DNA of 64,000 nucleotides. Source: Theristus sp. LFF4_11. Lineage: Eukaryota; Nematoda; Chromadorea; Monhysterida; Xyalidae. Below are positions 24,001 to 36,263 of this stretch, piece by piece. How positions within the stretch are numbered: the first letter of the stretch is position 1; every line of letters begins with the position of its first letter. The position numbers were made by a program, and so were the translations under genes. The notes beneath the pieces were generated by a model. It worked only from the letters and a program-made list of their open reading frames with translations, did no database searches and was not told where the DNA came from. The stretch lies in contig JASANC010000992.1 of assembly GCA_030248135.1 (NCBI GenBank), forward strand, positions 24,244 through 88,243, given 5' to 3'.

Positions 24001-27000
24001 AACTGATAGCTCAAATGATTGTTTATGGACAAATACGCGGTGGTCCGGTCACCACCACAAAACGGATCAAAACCAAAATAACCACAGAGAAAACACCGAA
24101 AAAACCAAAACAACAAGCGCACCAATTGATGCGCGGGCCGCGGCGGAATGGACAACGGTGCGCCCGGCTGCACCTGGACGGTCGCGGTCGCAGTGGCGCC
24201 CGTTACGCCCGGCGATCGTGACCGCGACGACCGTCGATTCAGCAACCGACGGTCGTCGTCGTCGCCGCTGTCCGACCGATGTTGCCGTTTCGCCGAAGGC
24301 GCTCGATGCTCCGACCCGGTTGAGCTCGTCGTTCGCTCCGACGACCTCCGCACGGAGAAGCCCACCGCGGACAACTCCGTCTCGGTCACACTCGACACGG
24401 GCCGCTTTTGACCGGCAGCCGCGCTCGTCGGTTTTATCGTGAAACTGGCGACTGTCGGCGACTGTGCACTGCTGGTCAGTCCTGCATTGAAGTGGAGGAA
24501 ATTTTGGAGATTTTTCTCGTGTCAATAATCGGAAGCATCGTGAATTGTATGCGGTTTTGGACTAGACCGGGCTTGGAGAGTAATACGGCTATAACAAAAA
24601 CGTAATATGTCTGACCTCAACATTCGTTAAAATTGAGGTCAGAAACGGTGAAAACATGCAAAATCAACTGTCAATTTGGCCAACAACTGAGTTTGAAAAA
24701 AGAACAGATAAATTACGCGTTCCTTCATTGTTTTTGTTTCATGTCAACATTTTGAAACCCCCGTACAAATACGGTTCTAAAACCGTTTTCACCATGAAAA
24801 CAGCTAAGCACCGCAACACACAGCACAGCAAAACGTGTCCCACTGCGAATCGAAAGTGATCCATCCATTCTGCACCGCATCCCATCCGCATACCAGTGTC
24901 AGCATCGCGCTGCGACTGCGGCGGTGAGTCGTCGTCGAGTAGTATGATGGACGATGGGCTCGCGGCCGAACTGGCAGCCGCTGCTGCTGCCGCTGTCGCA
25001 CCAGGCGGCGACGGCTCCGGTGACGCGGGCGCCGGTCTCCGGCTCCGGCTAGCCGCAGTCGGTGGACTCGGCGTGTCGCGCGATGCCGTCTGCGGAACAA
25101 ACAACGATGAAAAGTTGGTGATGTAGTTGATGATGGGCGATCATTGTAATTATCTACGTGTAATTATGTGTAATTATGCGTGATTTCCTATATAATGTGA
25201 TCCGTTTTCCTGTAATATTCGTTGTTCTCCAGTCCACTAAATCGCCACTCTCTCGCTACTTGGAAGTATAAGATCTCAAAATTGACACACATTGTGACAG
25301 AGAAGTCACAGTCGGAGTAAAGTATTACTGAGTTTTTTTTTAAATGGGAGTGCACTGTTTTCACTGCAGACAGTGCACTCCATTTATAACTCAGTACTGT
25401 TGCAGAATCACAAGGAAACACACAGGCGCACACACAGGCCCTGTGTTCGCATATGTGTACCAGTGTACGTGTGTTTGTTATAGTGACTGTGCAACAGCGT
25501 GTTCAGAAGATGACTTCAACTGAGTAATCATTTGAGAGATCATTTCATCACATCTGAGTTGAAGATGTGCACCGACTGATAGAAAAAGAGAATTCAGATT
25601 TATTGTTCGTTGTTACTATGTTCACAGAGAAAACATTAATTCCAGTGCACTGATTGGCGACATTGCGCCGTTAATGCAGCACGCCAAAAACTCAGATTTC
25701 AACCTGCGCTGCAGACGGCGGCCCAGACAACGACGACTCGTTTGACTGACGCACGGCGCCGTTCTTGCTCGCGGCGCTCTTGCGCGTGGCGTCATTCTCA
25801 TCCTCACTGTCGCTCAATTCGATTATCTGATGGTATGAAAAAGTTTGTACCTAAAAGTTTTAGTGTCAAAAGAAATCCCAGTTTTAAAATCACCTGTCTC
25901 ACCACTATGGTGGCACTCATTCACCTGAATGTCACTGTCATTTCCATCATCATGATTATCGTTCGACGTCGTCAATTCACCCTCGCTTCTCAGTTCACTG
26001 GTCACTTTCACGGCTGTTTGGTCGTCATTGCTTGCTGAGCTTGGCACTGCTGTCGATTGGTCGGGCGGAGCAACTGGTGCTGCTGTAAAAAGAATCAGTC
26101 AATCAATCAACCAATCAATCAATCAACCAATCAACCAGTGCATCAATCAATCAATCAATCAACCAATCAATCAGTGCATCAATCAATCTTCACACGCGAC
26201 CTGTTAAACTTCTACACAGGCGTTCTGTCATACGTCATCACTCATGTTGACACATTTGCCTGAACAGAGCGACATAAAAAAGCGAAAAAACCAAGAAATT
26301 GTAAACACCAAACCAAACAACAAAAAAACGACCAACGTTTCTGCGGCTGCCTCGGCGGCGTCGTGCCCGGCTCGTCATCATCCTGCACCGGTTGCCAGGA
26401 GCCGTCGCGGAACAACTCGATGTCGGTCACTTGCGTTTGGTTGCCGAGACTTTTCAGTACGTCGACGAAGTAGCTGAAAAACGTGAAGCTCAATTCAGTT
26501 TTTTTGCGTTTCATTCGTCTCTTCAGCGGTGGAGTTCTCGAGATGCACATTTGAGTTTTTTTACTGATTTTGGTCAAGTTTCTTCTAGTTCCGTTGATTG
26601 AACGCCTGCTTCGCCACAAAATCAACCCGGCCGAATTCTGTTACGTGAATGTAATCTACATGAATGGCCAAAAAAACTCCCAAAACTACAATCCACCAAA
26701 ATTACACGTCTCCCACCAGGACGGCGAAACAAATTTGTCCAACAAAACTAATGCGCTCACCCAAACAGTAGTGCACATTGTTACTCCACATCACACAACA
26801 CAGTAAAGTTGCGCAGTCACAAACACGAACACCACACACACACACACATACGATATCACCGCAGCGTGCCATCTTATGTGTGCCGATGTGTTTCTTCCGC
26901 CACTGTACAGCATTGCTGGTGTTGTGCTATGTAACAGAGTGCACTGTTTCCATACAAGACCGTTCACCACCGATCAATAAACCTCCGGCCAGCCAGCGCC

Positions 27001-30000
27001 ATACCCCTCAATGAGCAGCTGATCGTACGGCAGCGCACTGTCGCGATCCGGGCACACGGGGCACTTCCACGTTGGCCGACGTTCGTTCATCTTCAGGAAC
27101 AGGTCGACGTCGAAACACTGCAGATGACGACACTTGATGCCTTTGCCTGGTGTCTGCATTCGCACCATGCCAAGCTGAAGTTGAGAAACATGATGGACAC
27201 CTGAGGTTAGAGACGAAACTTGAATGTGCGTTTCAAGCAGGCTGCATCCATACAGCCACATTCAACTTGAGAAACACACAATTCAATTCTTATTCATCAC
27301 TGCAAGTTCGAAAGAGGGGGAGGGACTGACACCAAAGATATAATCCTGCTGAGGATAACGTATGTGTAAGTAATGTAACAAGAGAACGATCAACACAGCG
27401 GGCACTTGATTGTTTGAGCAAAAACAAGAATGTCGGCTAGCACAAAAAAACAGTTTTTTTGTTGCTGGAAAAAGAAATTCTTCATTCTACTCAGTTGCGC
27501 TCGCACCATTCGAAAACGGTGTGCGCCGCAAAAACTCGTGCAGCTGGCAATCAACAACAACGAAAGTGTTGTGGCACCAGCGTCCGAGCGAGTTATACAG
27601 GGTGGCGCATGCAGTGCGCACATTTATGAGACACGTGAAACATCACCAGACCATTGGTGTGAAACAGCCAAGGTTTCGCAACATCAGCGCACAACTGATT
27701 GTTTTGTTTTATTGAAACAGTAAAGACCCGTTCATACTGACGCTGACGCATGCGCGTGTAATGGTATGGTCGATTGGATCTTTTTTCAAGGTACAAGGAG
27801 TGCGCAAAATTTGCAAGAAAAGGGGTGCAAACCTTTTGTAATTGTATGCCAAATTTCGGGTGTTTTTCAAAATTAATTGGTTTTTGTGCCATTCTGTTCA
27901 TTTTTTTGCCTCTCGAACACGCGATTGAGAAGAAATCCGGCATTTAAAAAAACACAACTCCTAGTCTGCAACTGGTATCGCCTTGATTGAGCATTTAAGG
28001 AGTGCCTCATTTAATCGGCCATACTGCCCGTCTTGTGTTTTAGTATACTACCAGTGTACCACCGTCCATGGAGATGTGCCCTTGACGTACGTCAGCGGAC
28101 GCCAGTATGAACAGGTCCAACAAAGTGGCACATTATTTTCAGTTTTTTTCACTTCAGCGCCGTTTAAATACGACGCACTTCAAAAAATGTCACGACACGT
28201 CACATGACGATTTTCACCCACGAAATCTGTAAGAGACGTGAAACATCGGCCGACCCGTGAGACAGTTTCACAAGCAGACACAGAACCACTGTTTTTTCTG
28301 TTTTTTTGATAACTCCATTGTCCACAAAACCATGTGTTGCTGCCTTGTTGCTGTGATTTAGTGAATTGAAGTCATGCAAAGCTCATCTCGGTTCACTTCA
28401 AACGAGCCTCCAAATTGCATAAGTTTTTGGCGACGTTGACAGACGACCGACGCCCAGTCATTAAGCACACTGCTATTGTGGATTTATTCAAACGTGTCCG
28501 GGCTAAAACGACGTCATTTGCTTGACAATGCCCGTTTGTCAAAGTACAGGCACTAAAATGTCAGTTTGATGTGACTGATTCGACATTCACCATTTGTTTA
28601 TGGGAAGAAATCGGCTAAACGGAAAGTCTGGTTTGCTGTGAACGACAAGCGCATGTTTGGCGGCACATGACGTCATTTCAGTGGGACACGTTTGAAAAAA
28701 TAGCTCATACATTAATACCGCATTACTTACCGGGCACTTCAGTGAGACTCGCAAGCTCTCGGTTGCCACCACATCGTCAGCGTCCATCTTTAGCCGTTTG
28801 ATAACTGGGAAAGAAGGTGAAATGAAAACTGAGATTCAAGAAAAAGTCAACCAAAAACATCAAGCAAACGCACTGTCATTTCGAATGTACTGCGCGTTGC
28901 GTTGCTCCTTGCCGTGCAGGCGCCGCGAGAGAATGTCAGAGTTTAGCCGACGCACCAGGCGCACGGCGAAAAACCAGTTCTGGAAAAGAAACACAAAATT
29001 TAGAAAAAATTGTTTCAGTGGAGCGACAGAAACAACCCGTTAAATAAAATCGCAGAAATTTAACATTGCCAGATTGATATCAACCCGTTGTTGATAACAC
29101 AATCACAAAACAAACACACTGGCAGTGGCAGCGCGTGTTGTCTGCCAGTGTGTTTGATTCTGGTCTGACTGTGCAACAATGGACGAAAAAACGCGTGTTC
29201 AAGAAACCGCACACACGGAATTCGTTCAGACAACACAACTAATAACACCGCGATTTCAGTGTGATAGTATCTCACAAAAAACGGAAACCACCAAATCACG
29301 CAAGAAACAACAAAACTTGAATGCAACAGGCACTTTTGTACGTTTTTAAAGAACGTTGAATAGAACTAAAACAGCTCGTCTCGTCTCGATGAAAGGAATT
29401 TATTCTGGTTCGGCCGGCCAAACGAATTGCCAAAAGACGTGTGCCTCATGCATCGTCGATTTTAGCCAATCAGCTTTTGTGACAAGCCAATGAAAAAAAA
29501 CAGTCACGCAATCTCTCACCCGCTTATCTGGCGTCCACGTCAAATTCAATCGATATCGATAATGAGAGCCCCGGACCGGCTGACAATAGGACGTCAAGTC
29601 AACGGGACGACTGTAGCGCTTCTGTTCGGCGTTCGGCTTGTTCGTCGGTATGATCGGCTGGAAAGAAAACAGTTTGCTGGAGAAATGGGGTGCAAGGATA
29701 GACCGGTTATGTAACCGTCGTTTATCATTTCCGTCGGAGTTTCCTGCAACGCAACTTTGGAACAGGGTTTTTTACACCTGAAACTCAGAGACACCTAAAA
29801 CGTTGGATTTACGTGTCAAGAAGACACTTAAAAATCCTAACGGGAAATGCGTTTTCACAACCCTAAAGCAAAACTCAAGCAAAACCAACCAACCAACAAA
29901 AGGCCACGTTCACCGGGGCTTTGAAATTAAAAAAAACAAAATAAAGAAGAGAAAACGTCTACAAAAAGCAGCAATTCACCGGCAACGCGACCAGTTTCTG

Positions 30001-33000
30001 ATTGCAGCGCAACGTGAACTGCGGCGGGAAATCGTCTTTCTGTTCAGTGGTTGGATCGAGCAGAAACGAGCGAAACTGAATCTCAGTGCGCGGCAGCGGA
30101 TGCTTCTCCGAGTCGTAACTAAAAAAAACAAGCGCAAAATAAGATTGTTCAGTGGAATAAAAAATGATGCTTGGTTGAAAAAAAACTTGCATTCCGTGAC
30201 AAAATGTTGTTCATTACACAAAAGCTGCATGGTAAAAATATGTTGTTCGCCACAAAAATGTCGCTGGTAAAACATGGGAAGAAAACAAAACAACCTGAAT
30301 ATTCAGTCAGGACAGGACATCAATATTTTGAAAAAATCGGTGGCGTTTTGTTTGAAAATTGTTCGAAATCAAAAATATCATGAATTGGTATTCGCCGCAA
30401 CACCAGATCCGTAATCCACGTGCCCCACTGAAAAAACCAATCCAAGCAAACCACCCCGACGATCCAAAGTCATTGCGGACGCACTTCAACTGATTCACCA
30501 CATTCGACGGAATCGTGAACTCGGCGATGTTCTCCACCATTTTCTGCGGCCCGCTCGGCACGAGCATCGTCGGCCCAATCACCGTTGCTATCGGATCGAA
30601 GAACGGCAGCGTCACCATTCGCACCGTCGGCAGATCGGAGCGACCGAACGTCGGCGTTGCGGCGTCGTTTGGCTGTGCGCCGCCGCCGCCGCCGCTGATC
30701 GATCCGGAGGAGTGAGTTGACTGTGACATCTGTGACGGTGAGTGTGGCGATTGGTGTTTTAAGATTGTAGAAGATGCGGCAACACAAACGTTTGTCTGTT
30801 CTTTTGGTTCTGCGATTGCAGATGCAGACAATCGAATTATGTTGCATGCTCGTAGCGGCGCAATCCAAAATTGTGCCAAAGTAACTCTCGCGACATTCGA
30901 GCGGATCCCATGGACTCACTCGGGTCGCTTTAAGAATTTTTTTGAATTGCCGCGTTCCGCATGGATATCTATGCGCGCGCATTGAGTCGCAGAACCAAAT
31001 GTCTATCTCTTGGTTCTACCACTCACTGTGGTTGCAGATGTTCAAAAGGAAATTATTTCACGCTTGATGCGGAAAGTTGCCAATGTTGACAAAGTAGCCC
31101 GGTCGTATCTCAAGGGCTCCGGTCTCGTCAGCAATTGAGAATTTCCGCGTCAAGCACGAAAGTCACTTGCTATTCTACACTACACGCACATTAGGTCGCA
31201 GATAGGGATGGATCCCGCAAATTTGCCGGAATCCGGGCCGGATCCGGCAAAAGCCCATTCCGGCCGGGCCGGATCCGGCAAAAATTGCCGGAATGCGGAC
31301 CGGAATGGCCTTTTTATGTCTAAAAAACATCTACGCACATTTCGTCGCTTCTTCATCACATTTTCAGCATAAAACAGCACAGACACAGAAACAAAATCAG
31401 CAAGAAACAGCACGTGAACCAACCAAAAATTACAACAACAACAATTGACAAAATTCACATCGCATAGGGATAATCAAGTGCTGGCAACACTCCATTCAGA
31501 AACATGACCTTTTCGGCGTTCTGAGTTGACAGACGAGATCGGCTGTACACAAACACCTGCCTGGCTTCAGAGAACATTCGTTCGCTTGCCACGCTTGTTG
31601 GTAGCGGTGCCAGGTATCTGCGCGCGATTGTCGATAGTTTGGGGTATTTAGACGAGTTCAGCCGCCAAAAGTCTAGCATTCGATCACTTTTGTCCGGTTC
31701 GTCGATAAAATCATCCGACTCGTACATATTCATTTCGCCGCGCAGTTCGTCTTCGAGACTGGATTCGCCTGACGGGTTGCGCGGTCGCGCAGCGTGAAAC
31801 TCGATGCCTCCGTAGAAGCCAGTCGATTTCTTTTTTGGTTCGGGCTCGCGTTCACTTTCGTCATCGTCGTTGTTTGCAATCTCGGATGTATCGTCGCAGT
31901 TTGTGGGCGTCTCCGGTCGTTTCAAGATTTTCTTTGCAATGTGAAGTAGTTCACAACGAATCGCGCCTTCATTTTCGAAGACGACTGCAGTATTCTTGAA
32001 TCGCGGATCAACGTACGTGGCCATGATGTTGGATTCGTTGTGGAAAAGCGCACGGAAGCGTGTGTCGATGCTGGTCAGCAGCGTTTCTTTCGTCGTACCA
32101 ATGCCACTCGCATCGACTTGTTCAATGCGCTGCTTCAGTGCGCAAACGGCGGGCAACACCATTGAAAAGGATTCGTCGTCTCGTGGATTCGTCGTTGGGA
32201 AGGGGGGTTATCGGGTTTTAGGGGGTCACGGCACCCCGCACACCCACGGTAACACACGTCGCTAAAATCGCTGGTGTTCTGGAGCTCACAAAAAAGCAAC
32301 TGTTTGACAGCTAACTGAATATGACCAACGAAAATGGCTGATTTCAAAAAAAAAACCTGCTATTGTTCATCAACAACGTCGGCCAAAAGCTGGCAGCCAC
32401 GTTTTTTAAAGTGGACGATGCTGCACATAAGTTTACCACTCAAGACAAAAGCAGTGAACCATTTACGCGTACCATTGAACAGAACACTAAACTAAAGCAA
32501 CGCTCACTGATCACATGTCAAATGCACAACAACAAAACCAACAAAGCACCGAAACAAATTTGTCAAACCATTGAACAGCTCTGAAACGGAGGAATCAACT
32601 TGTTAATTCGCGGGTCTCGGCCATTCCGGCCGGATCCGGCAAAATTGCGCCGGAATCCGGACCGGATCCGGATCCAATTTTAGGCGCCGGAATCCGGAAT
32701 CCGGACCGGAACCGGCTCCATCCCTAGTCGCAGACTAGAAAAATTTTGATCTCAAGCAACCCAAATCTAAAACAATAATAATCCAAAATAAACCAAACCA
32801 AAAACAATCCAAAACCTGAACCACTCACATGTCGCGACACCGGCTGCTGTATGACATTGCGGCCGTAGCTGGAGCTGCTCGTCGATGGTGCCGTCGTTGA
32901 CATCGAGTTCGTGAAGGCGGACGCAATGACGGCACGGCCGCCGGACGCAGATTGGCTGCCGTACGACTGCGCGTTGTTGTTGTTGTTGTTGACGTGAGCA

Positions 33001-34069
33001 CGTGATGACGACGATGATGAGTATTGGTACTGTTGCACGGTGTACGCAGACTGCTGCACATGACAGTTGTGGGTTGTCAGTTTTGCTTGCGGCATTTCGT
33101 CTGGTTCGTGCGGCACAGAAATATTCATGTCGCATGTTGCACTATGTTTCTTTAAACCTGTCATCTTTTTTTATCAAAATACGGAAGCCCGCTAAAGACG
33201 AAAGAACGGCACCGGGTGCGAAGAGGACACATTTCGCCTCAAAGGAGTTTCTTGATTCCCCGACCATTCCGATTCATTCTTCTTCAATGCGAAATTTCTC
33301 GCGCTTTGTATTCTGCCAAAAAGTGACAGGTTTGAAGAAATATACTGTAGCAGCATACGACGTTGAACTGTATGCGACGACAAGGACAATTTCCAATTCA
33401 ACTTAATGCCAGTAACCCCAACAATAAACTTCGATTGTTTCATGGGCGAACACACAACGGAATGTCAATTCTCCTGACTCTCTCGGTGTTTTCACTTCTT
33501 GAAAGTACTGAGAAAAAACCACAAAACAGAAAACAACGGAACAAACCTGCGTTGAGTGAGCACCGCCGGATGAACTGGATGCGTGATGGCCGCTGCTGGT
33601 GCCGTACATCCGAGAACGGGGCATGTTGCTGGGCGCTGGCAAGCTGCGACCTCCGCGAAGACTGAAACATTGAGAAACAGCACTAAACATCATCGAACCT
33701 GGACATCAGCAGAATCTTGCAAAATCAACCACCCTGGGCATAAAGCCACAAACGACCGGGATCGTTAACCACACCCTGACCGGTGTTTAGCGAGCGTACA
33801 TGAAATTCGAAAATTGGCCTCAAGCAATACAATAACCAACCAGCTGGAACTGTGAGACGCGTCAGAATAAAAAGATCGGAGAACAACAAAGAGCATTTCG
33901 ACGACGGACGGACTAACACGTATAAATCCTTGATTTTTCGGTGTAACTCGAGACTCTTGTCGACGTTACTCAAGATACGATTCAGCAACTCGGATTTCTT
34001 GCCGATTCGCGATAAATTAACGGCGGTCAAAATGTCTTGCAGTTCGTGCACTCGTAACGGCGTTAGCAT
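20741..34069 (-). CDS. PIAS: PIAS-family SUMO E3 ligase, about 1070 aa, at least 16 exons
   Basis: A nuclear SUMO-protein ligase like human PIAS1 and C. elegans GEI-17. Exons (plus coordinates, 5' first): 34069-33920 SAP (LRVHELQDIL...KIKDLY); 33661-33547; 33053-32829; 30729-30455 and 30118-29980 and 29657-29520 PINIT (LPFFDPIATVI, DFPPQFTLRCN, SRPVDLTSY); 28979-28874 and 28804-28731 (ESLRVSLKCP); 27174-27005 SP-RING with zinc ligands in KCRHLQC and CPVC; 26473-26337; 26082-25925; 25826-25704; 25089-24894; 24451-24123; 23744-23529; 21740-21483; 21148-20741. Phases agree from 33661 onward. The SAP exon ends in phase 0 while the next needs phase 2, so a small exon is missing. The acceptor TTTCAG lies three bases before the ATG, fitting SL trans-splicing. 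Two candidate SUMO-interacting motifs (IIELSDSEDEND, SIILLDDDS) and a polyQ run lie in the tail. Assignment of the last exons to this gene rests on phase continuity. Confidence 0.93.
20985..21054 (-). repeat. CAA/CAG trinucleotide run coding polyglutamine in PIAS
   Basis: The minus strand reads about 22 consecutive Gln codons, mostly CAA with a few CAG, in the final PIAS exon. The run lies between an Arg-rich stretch (ERQEAARR) and PPVTSTSSA. CAA predominance makes it less prone to hairpin slippage than a pure CAG tract. Confidence 0.85.
22510..22700. repeat. Two copies of the TACxGTATxTACxG-type palindromic repeat
   Basis: A copy at about 22508-22560 reads AAATACGACATCTACCGTAATC then TCGGTCTCGACACGA. 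An inverted copy at about 22645-22700 reads TCGTGCCAAGACCGGATGCA then GTAAATACCCGTAATCCGTG. Relatives at about 7266-7312, 48297-48345 and 56930-56975 have the fuller core GTACGGTATCTACCG followed by (T/A)TxGGTCTxGxxACGA. They lie in a PIAS intron and look like ends of one inverted-repeat element of about 190 bp. Confidence 0.5.
26098..26190 (+). repeat. (CAAT)n microsatellite
   Basis: Roughly 23 tetranucleotide units of CAAT/CAAC with two GTGCAT interruptions lie in a PIAS intron, just upstream (transcript sense) of the exon ending at 26082. Confidence 0.9.
27720..28118. mobile_element. About 400-bp inverted-repeat element in a PIAS intron
   Basis: The left end TAAAGACCCGTTCATACTGA is mirrored by CCAGTATGAACAGGTC at the right, with inner GACGTACGTCAGCGG. 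The ends resemble the TAAAGGCCCGTTTAT MITEs. The interior carries a 72-bp block (27958-28029, CTCCTAGTCTGCAACTGG...GGCCATACTG) that recurs at 61826-61897. Confidence 0.5.
28490..28694 (+). mobile_element. About 205-bp MITE with AAACGTGTCC ends, copy 2
   Basis: The copy closely matches 6095-6300 along its whole length, with ends AAACGTGTCCGGGCTAAAA and TTTCAGTGGGACACGTTT. It lies within 40 bases of a PIAS exon boundary (28731). Confidence 0.75.
31195..32734 (-). mobile_element. hAT-family DNA transposon remnant with 8-bp target duplication
   Basis: The element proper is 31203-32726. It is flanked by the exact 8-bp duplication GTCGCAGA (31195-31202 and 32727-32734), the hAT hallmark. The terminal inverted repeats begin TAGGGATGGA on both sides. 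Subterminal regions are packed with GGATCCGGCAAAA and CCGGAAT motifs, which are likely transposase-binding repeats. It sits in the PIAS intron between exons 33053-32829 and 30729-30455. At about 1.5 kb it is shorter than autonomous hATs, so it is probably internally deleted. Confidence 0.92.
31455..32162 (-). pseudogene. hAT transposase C-terminal fragment, 235 codons
   Basis: The frame carries the hAT C-terminal dimerisation region. Key blocks are DFWRLNSSKYPKLSTIARRYL, then the family signature PTSVASERMFSEA, then LSTQNAEKVMFLNG, close to the C-terminal end. The N-terminal zinc finger (BED) and the first catalytic part are not visible upstream within the element, so the enzyme is truncated. 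The first codon listed (32162) is GTG-like and may not be a real start. Confidence 0.85.
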
Positions 34070-36263
34070 GTACTGAAATACACGGGTAACAACATCAGCG
34101 AAACACTTTGATATCGAGTCGAAGCTCCGTGCAGTCAAGAAGCTGTAAAACATTTGCAATTTGTGAATTCATGCGTATTCTGCTGCATGTATTTTGAATT
34201 TGGCGATGCTGGCTGATTGGTTTTGTGGAGCTGGACAAACCGATCAGTGAGTGAGGTGATCACCGGCGATTTACAGTTGCGACTCCACATTTCGGCTATT
34301 TGGGCACCCAAAATAAAAAACTTCAGCTGGCAGCTCAGCTGATAGGTACTTTCAACATTCAACATTTATCGTGGAAAAATGCAAAAATTTTTTTTGAGTT
34401 ATCCTAATTTTTGATCACCAGTACCACGCTCAGGCTCAACCAGTCCAAACAGCTACAGGAAGGACTGGTTTCATTTCACTGCTTCACCCAACTACAACAA
34501 CAATGTGAACAAGCGCACATTTATTTCGTCTCTGGTGTACGGCGGCTCGTGAATGGGAATGGACATAATGATGTGGTGCGCCCGTCGTCGTCAGAAGGGT
34601 TGCCGTCGATGATGGACCGCAAGAACATTGGCTTTTGAAGAAAGGACGTCGTAAAAATGATGTCAAAAAGAACGAATGCGAATCGTGACGGTGAGCTGAG
34701 CAATCTGAAAGAAAAGGGTAAATTATCGTGATGATTGGTGAGGTGATTCCTCCAGATGGACCACAGACGCTCAGCTCATCATTTCATGCATGCTTCTCAA
34801 ATAATGGTGTTCAAGAGATTCAGCAGATTTTTGAACCGTGAATTAAGCAATGAAACTGATCTGTCAAATTTTTTTTCTTTTTCTCAGTATTCAAAAAGAA
34901 AGAAGCACAAATCGACCGACATTGCTGTGTCAAAACTCAAAACCAAAATTCAGACTCGAAGAGGGCGAATCTCCTTGCGCGACCGTCGATTCGACATCGT
35001 GATCTTTGAGATTCAGACAGAAACCAAATCAAAACAGATGAATTCAATAATTTCATCACCGACAGAAACAAACACGCCACCTCTTGCACGACACGCCAAA
35101 TGACACAAGCCATACCCATTTCCGTACGCATGTGTTGCGTTTGTGTTTTTGTGTATTTGCGTTATGTGTAATAGCGAAACGTGAAAACCCGCCCACTAAA
35201 AACGCGTGTTCAATAATATATGCATCCATTCAGCATATAACACACACGCGTACAGAGAATGAGCAGAAACGTGCTGCATATAACATCGCGAAGGTTTCTC
35301 GTGTATTTCCATTGCCGCGCATAGTTTTTGAATAAAAATCAATAAACTAACACGTGATTTGCATGCAAGTGGGCGGAGCCAATGAAACATCAAAAAAACC
35401 TGATTTATGAAAGAAAGAAATCAGTGTCACCAACTGTAGACCAGGAGTACCTGCTCGCAGTTTCAACTAGAGATGTCAAGAAAAAAAAAATTTCTGTTTT
35501 TTTTCTTTTTAAAAAAAATTTTTTTTAATTTTTTTTTAAATGAAAGTTGTTCAGAATTTTTCAGGGAGTCCGAATATCACTATCTGAGGAGCCACCGACT
35601 TACCATATGACCCCCACTCATATGGGAGGAGGGTGAAAATTTCAGACTTGGTTTCGGCGACCCCATTTTCCCACCGACGACATCACGTCTCGTGTTTTGC
35701 CTCTCAATTCACCTCAAATAACATGGAAACAAGTTCCACAACAAACCGGTGTGATCATGCTGACGACACGAGACGAAACAGCAACGAGCAACCAACGAAG
35801 CTACGCTTGCAGTGGCAGACAGTGCAATTTCCACCTTTCGAGATCCTGAAAAACGATGCGTAAATGTGAGTTCTCTGCTTCTATCTCACCTTAGCGACAT
35901 CGGAATTTGTTGAACTAGCCTTTGCGACGCTCAAGTACTTCAATGCGCGAGTCGATCATCACTCACCAAGGCTGAAAACAGTCGATAAATCAATCCAGAA
36001 TACCACCTGCAGCGTTGAAGACTAAGTGACAAGGTAAAGTCAAAGAAAATTTTTGTTGAACTTTCGAAAAATTATGCCAAAAACGGCATTTTCAGGGCAC
36101 ATTAGAGAAAAAATTTCAAAAATTTTTAATAAAAAAATGCTCATTTTTTTTTACTTTTTTTTTAAATTAAAAAAAAATTTTTTTTGACCCTTACATCTCT
36201 AGTTTCACCGTGACCTGGTGAAAAATCAAAAAGTGTGTAATTTATTTGACTGACGCGGAAGCA
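34070..36263. other. Region between PIAS and UPF0598 genes
   Basis: Divergent promoters of the two genes should lie here. I see no supported gene. A short minus-strand frame at about 34632-34521 (PMFLRSIIDGN...) has an acceptor-like CAAAAG before it and stops after about 35 codons; it cannot be tied to anything. A hAT-like AT-rich element occupies 35468-36201. Confidence 0.5.
35468..36201. mobile_element. AT-rich hAT-like non-autonomous element, 734 bp
   Basis: The ends are TAGAGATGTCAAG and, reversed, TAGAGATGTAAGGG. They are flanked by GTTTCAAC (35460-35467) and GTTTCACC (36202-36209), a 7 of 8 match. Long A and T runs border each end. The interior shares AGGGAGTCCGAA and the CATATGAC...CATATG block with the element at 42713-43442. 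Confidence 0.7.

Noticed and set aside
34521..34632. Minus-strand short frame PMFLRSIIDGN... preceded by an AG
   Set aside because: Considered as an upstream PIAS exon, but it ends in a stop before any donor that would join the SAP exon.
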